Positions 34,301 to 46,319 of a DNA stretch of 64,000 nucleotides are shown here, in pieces; position 1 is the stretch's first letter, and the number at the start of each line of letters is the position of its first letter. The stretch comes from Rhipicephalus microplus (Eukaryota; Arthropoda; Arachnida; Ixodida; Ixodidae): contig NC_134705.1 of NCBI RefSeq assembly GCF_043290135.1, forward strand, positions 56,459,271-56,523,270, in the 5' to 3' direction. The position numbers were made by a program, and so were the translations under genes. The notes beneath the pieces are model-generated. The model was given only the letters and a program-made list of their open reading frames with translations, was not told where the DNA came from and did no database searches.

Positions 34301-36366
34301 AAACGACAGAAACTGATACGCAAGAAGCCAATCAATGAGCTAGCACTGAGAGGGAAAGTACAGGAATTCAGAGCGTCGCTGCAGAACAGGTGCTCGGCTC
34401 TTAGTGAGGAAACCAACCTTAGCGTAGATACAATGAATGATAATCTGACGAGTATCATTACGGAGTGTGCAGTGGAAGTTGGAGGCAGGGTAGTTAGACA
34501 GGACAGTGGCGAGCTTTCCCAGGAAACAAAGAACCTAATTAAGAAGCGTCAAAGCATAAAAGTGTCAAGTAAAACAGACAAAATAGAACTGGCAGAGCTT
34601 TCGAAGTTGATTAATAAACGTAAAGTATGCGATGTAAGAAAGTATAACATAGAGAGAATTGAACACGCTCTGAAAAATGCAGGAAGCGTCAAAGCAGTGA
34701 AGAGGAAACTTGGGATAGGCAAAAGTCGGATGTATGCACTAAGGGACAAAGAAGGCAAAATAACTACCAATATGGATAGGATAGTTAAAATAGCGGAGGA
34801 GTTTTGCAGAGATCCGTACAGTAGCCGAAACAACCACGACCTTAATACTATAAGAACTAGCAGTAACCCAGAAGACACCCCACCAGTAATGATAGAAGAA
34901 GTCAGAAAAGCTTTGGAGAGCATGCAAAGGGGCAAAGCTGCTGGTGAGGATCAGGTAACATCACATCTGCTGAAAGATGGAGGACAGACTGTGTTATAAA
35001 AACTAGCCACCCTGTTTACGAGGTGTCTCCTGACGGGAAGGGTACCAGAGTCTTGGAAGAACGCTAACATCATCTTAATACATAAAAAAGGAGATGACAA
35101 AGACTTGAAGAATTAGAGGACGATCAGCTTGCTCTCTGTAGTATACAAGCTATTCAAAAAGGTAATTGCTAACAGAGTAAAGAAAACATTAAACTTCAAT
35201 CAATCAAAGGAACAAGTAGGATTTCGAACAGGCTACTCAACAATTGACCACATTCGTACTATCAATCAGGTAATAGAGAAATGCTCAGAGTATAATCAAC
35301 CACTATACATAGCCTTCGTAGACTACGAGAAGGCGTTTGATTCAGTAGAAATATCAGCCGTCATGGAGACACTGCGGAATCAAGGCATAGATGAAGTATA
35401 TATAAACGTTCTGGAAGAAATCTACAGGGGGTCAACTGCTACCCTAGTGCTTCATAAAGAAAGCAACAGAATACCAATCAAGAAGGGTGTAAGGCAGGGG
35501 AACACAATCTCCCCAGTGCTACTTACCGCGTGCTTCAAGAGGTTTTCAGAAGCCTAGAATGGGAACGGTTAGGGATAAGAGTTAATGGAGAATATCTTAG
35601 TAACCTGTCCTTCGCCGATGACATTGCATTGCTGAGTAACTCAGGGGACGAATTGAAACTCATGATTACGGAGTTACACAAGGAGAGCAGAAAGGTGGGT
35701 CTTGAAATTAATCTGCAGACAACGAAAGTAATGTACATCAACCTCGGAAAGGAGCAGTGCTTCAAGATAGGTAATAGTGCACTTGAAGTTGTAAAAGACT
35801 ATGTCTACTTAGGGCAGGTAATAACCGCAGAGCCTAACCACGAGATTGAAGTAATTAGAAGAATAAGAATGGGGTTGAGCACATTCGGCAAGCACTCTGA
35901 AATTATGACAGGTAGATTGCCACTATCCCTCAAGAGGAAGGTATATAACAGCTGTATCTTGCCGGTACTTAGCTGCGGAGCAGAAACCTGGAGACTTACG
36001 AAGAGGGTTCAGCTTAAATTGAGGACGACGCAGCGAACAATGGAAAGAAAAATGGTAGGTGTAACCTTAAGAGACAAGAAGAGAGCAGAGTGGACTAGGG
36101 GACAAACGAGGGTTCAGGATATCATAGTTGAAATAAAGAAGATGAAATGGACATGGGCCGGGCATGTAGCGCGTAGACAGGATAACCGCTGGTCATTAAG
36201 GGTAACTAACTGGATTCCCAGAGAAGGGAAGCGGGTTAGTGGGAGGGAGAAGGTTAGGTGGGCAGACGAGATTAAGAACTTTCCGGGTATAAACTGGCAG
36301 CAGCAAGCACAGGACCGGGTTAACTGGCGGGACATGGGAGAGGACTTTGTCCTGCACTGGACGTAG
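34301..36366 (+). pseudogene. RTE reverse transcriptase and C-terminal domain
   Basis: This continues the frame that opened at 33860. The linker helix region precedes the RT blocks GKAAGEDQVTSHLL (34935), VDYEKAFDSVE (35320), KKGVRQGNTISPVLL (35480) and SFADDIALLSN with the catalytic FADD at 35611-35622. Stops lie at 34997-34999 and within LKN*RTISLLS near 35115, and a frameshift near 35530. The C-terminal text WTWAGHVARRQDNRW is characteristic of RTE elements, where it is often mis-annotated as a host protein. The frame ends at TAG 36364-36366. Confidence 0.9.
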
Positions 36367-36408
36367 TCAGGCTGATGATGATGATGGTGATGATGATGGA
36401 TGTACTAT

Positions 36409-36689
36409 CAACTTGTGGAAGTATTACCTAAAACAAAATGTGCGTGTGAAGTGCATTTTATTAAAGTGAAAGCAGCCAACAGCGCGTAACAGGCACCTCA
36501 GTAAACACGCCATCACCGCATTTTACGACGCTACCGCCTATACTTTGCCGCTAAAGGCCCATAGTAGCAATGTAGTGCCCAAGTTTTATGTATTTGTGTA
36601 TTCACGAAAGGAACGAAGGGGAAACATGATAGGGCGAGTGTGTTTGGGCTCTTTACGAACTCTAAGCCGCTGCATGGCCATCACACTTA
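36409..36689. other. Short spacer
   Basis: Nothing was recognised between the RTE target duplication and the antisense I-type relic. Confidence 0.4.
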
Positions 36690-38380
36690 GTGTATGTGTC
36701 CAGACAGTGCGTGGCCAGGGCACTGGCACCCCGGTTCACCCAGTGTAGCTGTGCGTCTAGATCCCACAACGCAATAAGTGCCTCCCACGCGCCGATGAAG
36801 GGCTGCCACTGCGGGGGAGGAGCGGCAATTAAGGCAGCCTAGAAGAATATGGTCTACGGTTGCGGACGAATCTATACAGATACTCTGCAGAAATAAGGCT
36901 GATGTGGGACAGCACGTTATAAGAGGCAAGAGTTCTTGTCTGGAGTAACCTCGGGATAATTTGTTGCGAGTGAGAAAGGCGGAGGGGTGAAGGGAGTAAA
37001 GTCTACGGGCAAGGCGTGCTTGTTGGGTGAGTTCAGTGAATGCGTGTGAGAACGCCTGCAAGTAGAGGCCGAGAATTCGAAGAGTGGACGTTCGCGGAAT
37101 TGTTTTTCAAATGAATCATCAAGGGGGCAGCAGGAACATGCTGTGGTCGGAGGATGAGGGGTGCCGGCTCTGTGGCGGAGCATAACGTTTATGGTCGATG
37201 CTGGCCGCGTGTGTAGCCTCTAGCTGTGACTGCTTCCTGAAGCGTCGATTTGGTATCACTATCTGAGCCATACGTGGTGCAGACTGCTATATCATCGGCG
37301 TACAGTGTATGTCTCAAGTGTGGGATATGCCTGACAACATTTCCAAGCGAGTTAGGGTGATATCTAGAGGAGCGGGAATAAAACCGACCGCTGAGGAGCG
37401 CCAGTGTTACCTAGAGGAAACGGCGGCGTTCGCACATCGTCAAAATGAGGCTGTGCGCCCCCTTAGGAAACCCTAGTGGTAGCTGTAGGTTATAAGTTCG
37501 ACGTGCAGCTCTTAGATGCTTCGTACCATCACACTCTGTGTAACCCTGTCAGATGTTGGTGAAGTGTATCGGCAGAACTACTTTTTTATATGGTGTACCA
37601 TGGTATTTAGTATAGCGTGCGAAATCTGCCGCACAGCGTTTTATGCAGAGAGGTGCGGTTGAAATCCCACCATGCCACGAGGAGTCCATGCGAATCACTC
37701 TGTATTGTAAAAGGGGGGAGCATAACTAGTTCAGACAGTTCGCCCACACGAAAAGTGAGAGATATGGGACGGAAATTGTTGACAATAACGGGCTGATTCG
37801 GTTTAGGGATGAAAATCATCCTTGCATGCTTCCATTTAGCAGTTATCTCCCCTCTCCTTTTTTCCCAGCACTCATTGAAGTAATCAGTGAAAATATAAAT
37901 AAAACAGTCGCCAAGGTTCCTGACCGTGACATTGGTGACCTCGCTTTCTAGTTCCTGAGCTTAAGAATCGCAGCTCTGACTTGGATTTCCTGCATCAGGG
38001 ATTGGAGAGAAAGAGAATCAGGACTAATGTAGCCGGTATATAATAGCGCTCAGCCCACAGTGCTATAAGTTCATTTGAGTTGGTTCCACAGTGCCGGCTG
38101 ATTGTGTATATTTTCTTCGCAAGTCTTTTGAGAATGTGCCGTGTTCACTTTTTAGCTTAAGCGGAGTTTATGATGTGTCAAAGTAGATGCCATGCCCTAG
38201 ATGAAGACAGATTACCTCGAAGTCCATTACATATTTGGTTCCAATGAGATTTCCAGATAGTGGTCCTCTGCGCTTCTATTTCTTTGCGAAGTTGCGCCAG
38301 TTTTGGCTTATGACTTCGATTTAGTTTCTTTGTTTTCAAGCCTGCCAATATGCTAGCTTGCGCTTGGAGTAGTTACGTTA
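36690..38380 (-). pseudogene. Antisense relic of an I-type non-LTR retrotransposon
   Basis: On the minus strand, from right to left, come a linker piece (AQLRKEIEAQRTTIW, near 38290) and RT text FIPKPNQPVIVNNFRPISLT (near 37790). GFPKGAQPHFDD-like text follows near 37460, then YADDIAVCTTYGSDSDTK around 37260-37302. At the end are ARRLYSLHPSAFLTRNKLSR and DSSATVDHILLGC (36840-36890), the C-terminal CX2C-H-C region. Many stops and frameshifts separate these. The order matches ORF2 of the intact element at 57587-61237. The endonuclease part was not found. Confidence 0.75.
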
Positions 38381-38399
38381 ACCCACTTTCTAATGTATA

Positions 38400-39740
38400 G
38401 GAGTATCTAGGGTGGCGAACTACGTTTTTGTATATTTACGGAAGCTCTGGTATGTTCCAACAACACTGTCTTGTGACCCAAGCCTGTCAGTTGAGAGCCA
38501 CTTACAAGCACAAGGGCGCACCTTTTGCAGTGAAAGAATTAACAAATTTTCTTGAGCACACATGTAAGACGGCTGGAAGGCACCAGCTCCTTCTAACAGC
38601 TATGTTGTTACATCTAGAGGGGACTTGGATGACTTCAAAAAAAACGTATTACACCTTTACCACTGTGAAACCTGAGGAAGTCCGAAGGACCAGCAGCAAG
38701 AGCGCCTAGTGATGCCGGTTCATTGAGTTCCTACTGCTGCTCTTACTTGAGCGTCGATGACGCCCATGATTTAGGTAAACTTGCAGGGTTTCTTCAGCCG
38801 GAGAATAATTTTTTAAACAAGATTCGCAAGCTCTTTTTGCCACACGAGCGCTCCTTCCTGCTCGTTATGGACGTTGAAATCGCTTCCTCTCCAGCGAGTT
38901 TCACCAAATCGTGTCCAACTTGACATGTAGCAGCAATGATTATTCAAGTGGTACCGGAGTGCGACTACCGCAGGCCGTGCCGATGAGCGCACGGCTGCGG
39001 GCACTCGTGCGTTCGCTGAGGCGATGGCGCCCTGTCTGGCCGGCCTCAGAGTCCGCAAACGTTTTTGTCAATGTTAGGGTTGACTCACTTTAATACCTCA
39101 CAATGTTATTACAATTTTAATACCTACGCAATCTGTCCGGGCCAAAGGGCACAGTCAATGCGCCGGTGCGCCAGCTGTGCGGCACAGCGCGATAAGCAAC
39201 AATATTGATCTACTCCGTTAAAGCACACTGGGGTCGTTGATATACGCTGATGCTTCTTGAAGTCATGCCACCTCCATGAAGTCCAACCAGGAGCTGAGAG
39301 CTCGTGTAGAAGTAGCAGTACGACAACATGGATAAGGAGGAGCTCAGAGCGCTGGAACAGTATTTGAACATTGCCATTTCACAAATGATTCGTCGCATAA
39401 GGCCTGGTGCTCCGCCACTCGTCGGCAATCCTCTCATGGGTATGCGTGAATATCTAGATGCGAAGCAGCTAAGGATTGAAGTCGATTCATTTTAGGCGTG
39501 GCCTTACTGCGCATGCTCGTCTGCTCTCCTCTCTCACATCACAATCACAACGTAGGGAGCGTATGCTAACCTACACTCGCTCCCCCCCCTCTCCTCTAGA
39601 CATTCCTCCCCGCGGCGTTTACAACCCAAATGTGCATTAGTGTCCTCTCCCCCTCTTTTTCCCCTACTACGCTCCATCCTCTATGGCCTCACAACGCCAA
39701 TGCAGGCAGTGTCTGCTAGCGAGTTTCTTGACTAAAGAAA
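38400..39740. other. No recognisable gene
   Basis: Open frames up to 93 codons are present without recognisable domains. A pyrimidine-rich tract lies at about 39530-39665. A TTTTAATACCT-type direct repeat occurs near 39090-39125. Confidence 0.45.
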
Positions 39741-39747
39741 ATCGCAG

Positions 39748-40130
39748 CATATCCATAGAATGAATGATGATGAGTTGGACGAAGCGTCCGTTCGTCCGTC
39801 TTTCGTGCATCCATGTCCGAGCTTCCAACCACCTGTCAGTCCGTGCGTCCATCGATCTACTAAACCCTCCAAGTACCACCATCTCGCATCTTTTCATCAT
39901 TTATTCATCATGTACAACGTACAAGTACCGCAATTCAGTAGACATTCTATAGGGAATAAACGAGACGTGGCTAGTAGCGCGTCGTCTGTGTACTTCTTCT
40001 CTGTTGTGTGTCGTTTTTTCGCGCCCCGTATCATCATGAACCAGCACCAACTCGCCCAACTTTTCACTTTACTGCGACGACGACACGGGACATACCACCC
40101 ATGGCGTAAAGAGCTTCGCCCCTAAAAAGC
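39748..40130 (+). repeat. CGTCC-minisatellite repeat, copy A
   Basis: It opens with CATATCCATAGAATGAATGA, then a short CGTCCGTTCGTCCGTC minisatellite. Then come CTCCAAGTACCACCATCTCG and GACATTCTATAGGGAATAAA. It closes at GAGCTTCGCCCCTAAAAAG near 40109-40127. Copies B (40370) and C (48428) share the opening and the minisatellite. There is no coding capacity. Confidence 0.6.
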
Positions 40131-40369
40131 GACTGCTTGAGCTGCACAACCGTTCACTGGCCACCCTGCATATGTATAGGCACTGCCATTGGCCTCGAAA
40201 GTAGTGCCGGTGGAAGATATCTCGTGTGCGTTGTTGAACAACTAAAATTAGCAGCGTGCGCCTAACTAAACGTGGACTGCAGTTCTCTCAGATCAGATCA
40301 GATCTCAGATCAGAGTCGACTGCTTATGATTGCCCATTCGCAGCGATTGGCATGTTTCAGTAGAAACAA

Positions 40370-41355
40370 TTTTCAGTGTATCCAAGGAGTGAATGACAGA
40401 AAGTGAGGCGAAGCATTCGTCCGTCCATGCGTTGTTTCTTCCGTCCGTCCATGCGTCTGCCTGTGTGATCGTCTATGCCTCCATCCGCCCGTTAGTGCGT
40501 GCGTCTGTTCGTGCGTTCGTAACTGCGTTCGTCCATGCATCCGCCCCTGCACCCGTTTATGCGTCCATCCATGCATCTGTCTGTGTGTCCGTTCGTCCAT
40601 GTATGCAACACTCCAAGTACTACCATCTCGCATATTTTCATCATATATTCCCCATATAAATGCACAGCCATCCAGCGGACATTACAAGGACTAAACGAGA
40701 GGTGGCACAGGCATCCTTCCTTACGGCGTGCGCTTCGGGTCTGCTTTCCACCTTTAACCCTCTCGAGTTCATGGTATATACTAGTTCACTGTATTCATGG
40801 CACTGCGGTCTAACGCTCGCTAAACCTTTCTAAAACGATAGAGGTTACGCCCAGCGAATGTAATGTTGCAACCTTTTCCTGCCAGATAGTGCTCAATGTG
40901 CAGTCGAAGGGCTGCTAATGCGAAATGAGAGACGGGAGAATTCGGCTTTTACTTTCCTACGGCTTGCGCTTCTTATCTACTTCCCACCTTTAACCACCTC
41001 CAATTAATGGTATATACTAGTTCATTGTATTGATCGCACTTCGGCTCACTCTCCCTAAACCTGTCTAAAACTAAGGAGGTTACACCCAGTGAGTATAACA
41101 TAGGAACCGTTTCTTGTCAGATCGTGATCAATGTACATGCCAGTGGTTGCTAATGCGGAATGAGAGAGAAGAGCATTCGGCTTTTAGTTAACGCGCACGC
41201 CGCGAAGTTTTCATTGTTCAACAAAGCACAGAAGAAATCTCCCACCGGCACCACCTTGCAGGGCAAAATGTAACACTGGTTACACACTACGACTACGACT
41301 ACAACTACAAGAGACGAACAGGTGCCGCTTTTAGGAGCTTCGCCCCTAAAAAGTG
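40370..41355 (+). repeat. CGTCC-minisatellite repeat, copy B, with internal tandem duplication
   Basis: The minisatellite spans about 40423-40610 and is longer than in copy A. Then come CTCCAAGTACTACCATCTCG and GGACATTACAAGGACTAAAC, matching copy A. A 236-bp duplication (40721-41192) follows, and the copy ends near GGAGCTTCGCCCCTAAAAAG at 41336-41355. I infer that the shared start and end mark one element family, but the two ends could also belong to different repeats. Confidence 0.5.
40721..41192 (+). repeat. Two tandem units of 236 bp
   Basis: Units 40721-40956 and 40957-41192 align along their length. Shared text includes TACGGCGTGCGCTT against TACGGCTTGCGCTT, ATGGTATATACTAGTTCA in both, and ATTCGGCTTTTA at the end. 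Divergence is visible but the spacing is kept. Neither unit codes for a recognisable protein. Confidence 0.8.
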
Positions 41356-41848
41356 GTCCATCACTGCGTGCCTTGCGCCTCCCCAGGTTTCTCTTCTGCG
41401 CAAAGCCGTGATGAACGCCAGCGTCAACGCCGCCGCCAGTGAACGCGTTAGCGCCCACTGCGTCGCATGTACACATGGGTCCCTGAAGCAGAACATTGTG
41501 TAATTTTTTCGTTAAGTATTGTGGTTAGATATTGGATATTTCGGTTAAATATGGTAGGTGACATCTTTATTGTTCCTATAAATATGGGTTTGGGCATCAC
41601 TATCCTTTTTATAGCATGTAGTAAGATCTTGACTGTGAGCTTTATCATGCGGCATGAAACAATCAAAAGCAAGACAATCCCGGCTCTTAAAGTGCTCAGC
41701 CCTTAATACTACGCCGTTATGACGGTTCATGGCGCAGTTATTGGGCGAACTATTTGCCACTGATCCACTGAATTCGAAGTAGGCAACAACCCGGTGGCGA
41801 GTGCCACTTAAAATTTCTTGCGTGATGTGAGCAGCAGTTCCGAAAATC

Positions 41849-43368
41849 GGCAGATCCCACGTACAGTGGGAATCGGTGATATGAAAAGCACGATTTAGAA
41901 ATGTTGATATGTCACTTTAAAATCAACACAACGTTACAAGTTGGAGGTAAATGATGTGGTTAATGATATCCGTTTCAGGATTATCATGTTTTGATTTGTT
42001 GTTTACCTTCGTCATCTACTCACGTCACGTGATACCAAATTTAGAATATGTGGAGCAAGCGAAACTGCCGCATGCAAACTATGAGCGTGGTATGTTGTGT
42101 TTTTGCATGACATGCGTGTCAGGAGTATCCTGTTTGCACCAGTCATATATTTTGTCATTCATTGACGTCACGTAACACCAAACTTGGTTTATGTGGAGCT
42201 AGCAAAACAGCCACGAGCGCATCATGAAGGGCCCAATATACTCCTATGTAGCGTTGACGCAAGCGCACGCTGGGTACAGCGACGCTACGTTAGCAAAGCG
42301 CGAGCACTTTATAGTCTGACGCCACGCGCGACCAGCGTCTGTCGGCGCGGCCCGATGGCAACCGGCACGAAATGTGACATGCTGCATTTCTTGTTGATGC
42401 GTTATCCAGACAACACTGCGTCTTCCTCTTTTCGTGATGGAGGGATGCCGGACGCACTCAAACACGCATGCGTCAAAGAATGCAACGCATCGCGCGCTTG
42501 CGAGTATATGGCCGGACAAACGCCTGGCGTAGCGACGCCTGCGTGAAGTGACGAAATGACCACCGGTGAGCACGCGCACCACGTCGCGTCGAAATGTATT
42601 GGCGCCTTGACTGTGGCCCGTAGTCATGCTCTCACAAGGCACAGATCTCACGGTTATCATGTTTGCACCAGTCGCATAACTTCGTCATTCGTTGGCGTCA
42701 AGTAATACCTAATTTAACACATGTGACGCTAGCGAAACAGCCGCGAGCGCATCATCAGTGTGGCCTGTAGTGATGTTGTTACATAACACGAAACTGTCGT
42801 GATTATCATGTTTAGATGTGTCATTCACCTATGTCGTCCGTTCGTGTCACGTAACACCGAGTTTGGTACATGTGAAGCTAGTAAAACAGCCACGAGCGCA
42901 TCATGAGCGTAGCATGTAGTCATGTTGTTATATGACACACATCTCATGTTCATCATGTTTGCACCAGTGTCATACCTTCGTCATCTATTCACGTCCCGTA
43001 GTACCAAATTTGGTATAAGAAGCTAATGAAACGGCCACCAGCGCATCATGAGCGTGGCATGTAGTCATGATGTTACAGGACACGCATGCCATAATTTTTC
43101 AATTCAGGGTCTGTCGCTTGTGTTCGCCATGCAATCATGCCATACCATACCAGTTTTGCAACATGCCATGTGAGCCAAACTACAGCAAAAGCTGCAGGAC
43201 CATGAAATGTAAATCATTAGTTTTATGACATGCATGTCATGATTTTCATGTTATGACTAGTCATATATGCTCTTCATGCAGACATATTTTGCTATACCAA
43301 GTTTTGTATTGCTATCGTTATCAAAAGGCCAGGAGAGTTAAAAGTCGTAGGCGGCGAGATAGATAGAT

Positions 43369-43435
<67 letters not shown>

Positions 43436-43476
43436 TGCTCAAAGTCGCCGAAGTTCGCTAACAAATATTTCACAAT
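41849..43476 (+). repeat. Palindrome-rich repeat PR, copy 2
   Basis: It begins GGCAGATCCCACGTACAGTG, where CCCAC and GTGGG can pair. Units of about 145-149 bp are anchored at 42069, 42217, 42747, 42896 and 43041. A central stretch without units, about 42250-42610, holds GTTGACGCAAGCGCACGCTG and GGCGCCTTGACTGTGGC. The right end has a GATA run and the decayed terminal hairpin. No insertion interrupts it, so it is the best reference for the family. No protein domain was seen. Confidence 0.75.
43357..43436 (+). repeat. GATA microsatellite in PR copy 2
   Basis: An almost pure GATA run lies just inside the right end of PR copy 2, at the same relative position as 32510-32582. Confidence 0.95.
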
Positions 43477-44554
43477 AAAAAAAATAGAGTTCGATTAAGC
43501 CTTGTTTTCAACAGTGTATAAAACACGATAGCGCAGTTGAGCACCATGTGCGTCACCTCCTGAATTGCTAGTATCGCTTCGGTTCTCTGTGCATGCCTCA
43601 GTTATGGCATAAGAAAATGAATGACTGTGCACGTAACATGGGCGCGTTCAAACTATCTTAGAACGTCTACTGCACATACAATTGTCAAGTGTCCACTACG
43701 CCGCATTTTTGGTTTTTACGAATCAGTTATGGGGCCCACTGCACCTTCGTTGGAAGCACCGGAACATCTTTGAGCGCTTTTTTGTCAATATACCTAAAAA
43801 AACATCCCTTCTTTGCACAATGGGCATTCTTTTATTTCTGAAGCGATTCTACGTTTATGCCACGCAATATAACGTGCTGCAAAGAGAATTTTTTCAGTAC
43901 ATTATATTCAGTACATGATTTTTAGGTGGCATTCAACGAATCAATTTCGAGTACTTGCGTAATTCTGTGACAGAATTCCTGCTTGCCACTCAGACGGCTT
44001 GCATTCGATGCTCACTTGCGTCTTATTTGTGTCACTCTCAATTTTGCCGGTGATGCACAAGGTGATTTTCCGCTCGCAACCAATGACACGCACGCCCATC
44101 TCAGAATTTATGCAAAACAATCTCTTCAACGCTATCTCATTAAAAGGCATAGCAGCCTGTCGAGATCGCCGTCATGACCACCCCGCTTTGCATTCTGGTA
44201 CTACGTAGCATAAGTTTAGAAAGTATATGAAAAAGCGATACAAGGGTGAGGAGGAAAGGAGAGAGTAACGTATAGAATAAATAAAAATGGAACATATATT
44301 CTAAAGAGACAGATGAGAGATAAATGAACACGAAGAAAGGGCAGAAAGGCAGAAAGAGAAAATAAAGAAAGAAAAAGAACTCAAGGGATAGAGAAAAAGA
44401 GGTAGGAAAAAACTTGGCCGCGTATAAGCGTACTTCACTGGCAAGGGTCATTGAAAGACGATAGTATTGTGTCTCGAGCGAGAAGGTAAAACGTTTATTT
44501 GACATACTGCGTGACAAAATTGGTGAGTAGGCGCAGTGGAAGATATGGATTCCA
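43477..44554. other. No recognisable gene
   Basis: A purine-rich stretch (AAGAAAG and AGAGAAA repeats) lies at about 44235-44410. Its complement gives a long phenylalanine/leucine-rich frame that I consider an artefact. Nothing else was recognised. Confidence 0.5.
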
Positions 44555-44798
44555 GCGCCCTCCGCGGTGGTTTGCTGGATAAGGCACTCGGCTACTGACC
44601 CGCAGGTTGCGGGATCGAATCCTGGCTGCAGTGGCTGCATTTCCGAGGGAGGCGGAAATGTTGTGGGCCCTTGTGCTCAGATTTGGGTGCACGTTGAAGA
44701 ACCCCAGGTGGTCGAAAATTCCGGAGTTCTCCACTACGGCGTCTCTCATAATCATACTGTGGTTTTGGGACGTTAAATCCCACAAATCAATCAATCAT
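44555..44798 (+). mobile_element. Ruka-like tRNA-derived SINE, full length
   Basis: The head GCCCTCCGCGGTGGTTTGCT and GGATAAGGCACTCGG hold an A-box-like block. GGATCGAATCC at 44612-44622 is a good B box, so the internal RNA polymerase III promoter is present. The body has GAGGCGGAAATGTTGTGGGC, GAACCCCAGGTGGTCG and CACTACGGCGTCTCTCATAA, then the GTTTTGGGACGTTAAATCCC box and an AATCAATCAATC tail. SINEs of this type are known from ixodid ticks and rely on a partner LINE for movement. Confidence 0.85.
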
Positions 44799-45489
44799 CA
44801 TATGAACTCTATCTGGAAGTAATTTCAAAAAATGAATGTTGTACTTTAACGCCGAGTCATTGGTAGGTGGCAGCACTGTGTCGTTTTCGTGAAGCGCAGG
44901 AAACACCCACTTTTTAAATGCGAAGCATTTCTTAGCAAACTTTGGCAACTTTGAGCGTATCTACTTATATTTCTAGCCGCCTACGACTTTTAGCTCTCCT
45001 GGCTTTTTGAATAGTGGTATCATTACCAAAGTTGGTATGGCATAAAATGACTATATGAAGAACATATTCGACTAGTCATAACATGATAATCATAATATTT
45101 ATGTCATGAATGTCATGATTTACATTTCATGGCCCTGCAGCTCTTGTGGTTTCGTTCACATGACATGTTGTGAAACTGGTATGGTATGACATGATCGCAT
45201 GACCAACACAAACGACACACCCCAACATGAAAATCCTGACGTGCGTGTCATGTCACAACATGACGACATGCTACGCTCATAAAGCGCTCGCGGCCGTTTC
45301 GCCAGCTTGACAAGTACCAAACTCGGTATTACGCGACGCGAATGGATGACATAGATGAATGACACATCAAAACATGATAATCACGACTTGCTGTCGTGTA
45401 ACAACATGACTAAGCGCCACACTAGTGATGCGCTCGTGGCCGTTTCACTAGCTTTACATATACCATTTTTGGTATGACGTGACGTCATT

Positions 45490-45654
45490 GAATTTGATTA
45501 ATTGATATGTGAGGTTTAACTTCCCAAAACCACTATATGATTATGAGAGACGCCGTAATGGAGGGCTCCGGAAATTTCGACCAACTGGGGTTTTTTATTG
45601 TGCACCAAAATCTGAGCACACGGGCCTACAACATTTCCGCCTTCATCGGAGTGC
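45490..45654 (-). mobile_element. Ruka-like SINE 3' part inserted in PR copy 3
   Basis: On the minus strand it has the GGGCCCGTGTGCTCAGATTT-like middle, the CTCCATTACGGCGTCTCTCA block and an ATCAATTAATCA tail. CGTCATT at 45483-45489 and 45655-45661 flanks it, and the PR copy 2 sequence has one uninterrupted version of this region. The tRNA-like head is missing, in line with 5' truncation at insertion. Confidence 0.82.
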
Positions 45655-45954
45655 CGTCATTAGATGACAAAGGTAGTGGTGCAAACATGATAATAATTAG
45701 ATGCGTGTGATGTGAGAACATCACTAGAAGCCACAGTCAAGGTGCCAATACATTTCGACATGACGCGGTGCGTGCTCACGGGTGTTCATTTGGTCGTTTC
45801 ACGCCGGCGTTGCCACGCCAGACACCGGTCCTGCCATATATTCGCAAGCAAGCGCCACGCTATGTTGCTTTGACGCATGCGCAATTGAGCGGATCTGGTT
45901 TCCCTTCGTCACGAAAACAGGGAGACGTAGTGTTGTCCTGGTAGCGCATCGGCA

Positions 45955-46319
45955 TAGAGTAATGTTACTCTCTGCAACGCCTCCATTAAAATTATGCCTA
46001 AAACGTAAGCCGCGAACTTGATGCCCTACCTTGTGATTTTACCCTCTTCCTTCGGTACGAAGGCGAGCGTCTCCAACGGCCACCCTCTGTGAACACAGCA
46101 AGGCTCTCACAGTTGCCTCCGAGCAGCCGTAATGTCACGTGACAGGGCGGTAAGGTCATGTCACGTGACAGCGGTACAGAGGCGAGTGGTCTCCCACGGC
46201 GGCCGGTCATAACACAAGGCAGGAGGCATTGCTTCCGATATTACGTGCTGACAGGAGGCTCCCAATTGAAAATAGAGCGATGTTTGAGGCCTCGTTTTTC
46301 TAGGAGGCGTTGCTCTATA
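45955..46319. mobile_element. 365-bp terminal-inverted-repeat element (MITE-like) in PR copy 3
   Basis: It is bounded by perfect 9-bp direct repeats GCATCGGCA at 45946-45954 and 46320-46328. The left end TAGAGTAATGTTACTCTCTG then CAACGCCTCC pairs with the complement of the right end, TATAGAGCAACGCCTCC. The left end has an extra AGAGTAATGTTACTCT palindrome. Inside are two TGTCACGTGACAG copies about 32 bp apart. PR copies 1 and 2 lack it. Nine-base duplications fit Mutator-type transposition. It is non-coding. Confidence 0.75.

Larger units (their letters stand above)
33222..36397 (+). mobile_element. RTE-type non-LTR retrotransposon with tRNA-like 5' end
   Basis: The roughly 3.2-kb element is bounded by TGGATGTACTAT at 33210-33221 and 36397-36408, a 12-bp direct repeat taken as the target duplication (one base is ambiguous with the tail). 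It carries an endonuclease, an RT and a GATGATGATG-type 3' tail, all as expected for the RTE/BovB group. The first roughly 70 bp look like a tRNA from the D loop onward. Two frameshifts and two stops break the single long reading frame, so the copy is inactive. Confidence 0.9.

Noticed and set aside
35530..36366. Host gene of the craniofacial-development-like type
   Set aside because: WTWAGHVARRQDNRW and the FADD box are RTE retrotransposon features; such annotations in databases commonly stem from RTE copies.
40373..40633. 86-codon minus-strand frame rich in HGRTH-type repeats
   Set aside because: It is a translation of the CGTCC minisatellite, so the peptide repeat is a by-product of the DNA repeat.
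44140..44640. 166-codon minus-strand frame with many phenylalanines and leucines resembling membrane segments
   Set aside because: It is the complement of a purine-rich AAGAAAG tract and overlaps the head of a SINE. Low complexity explains the composition.
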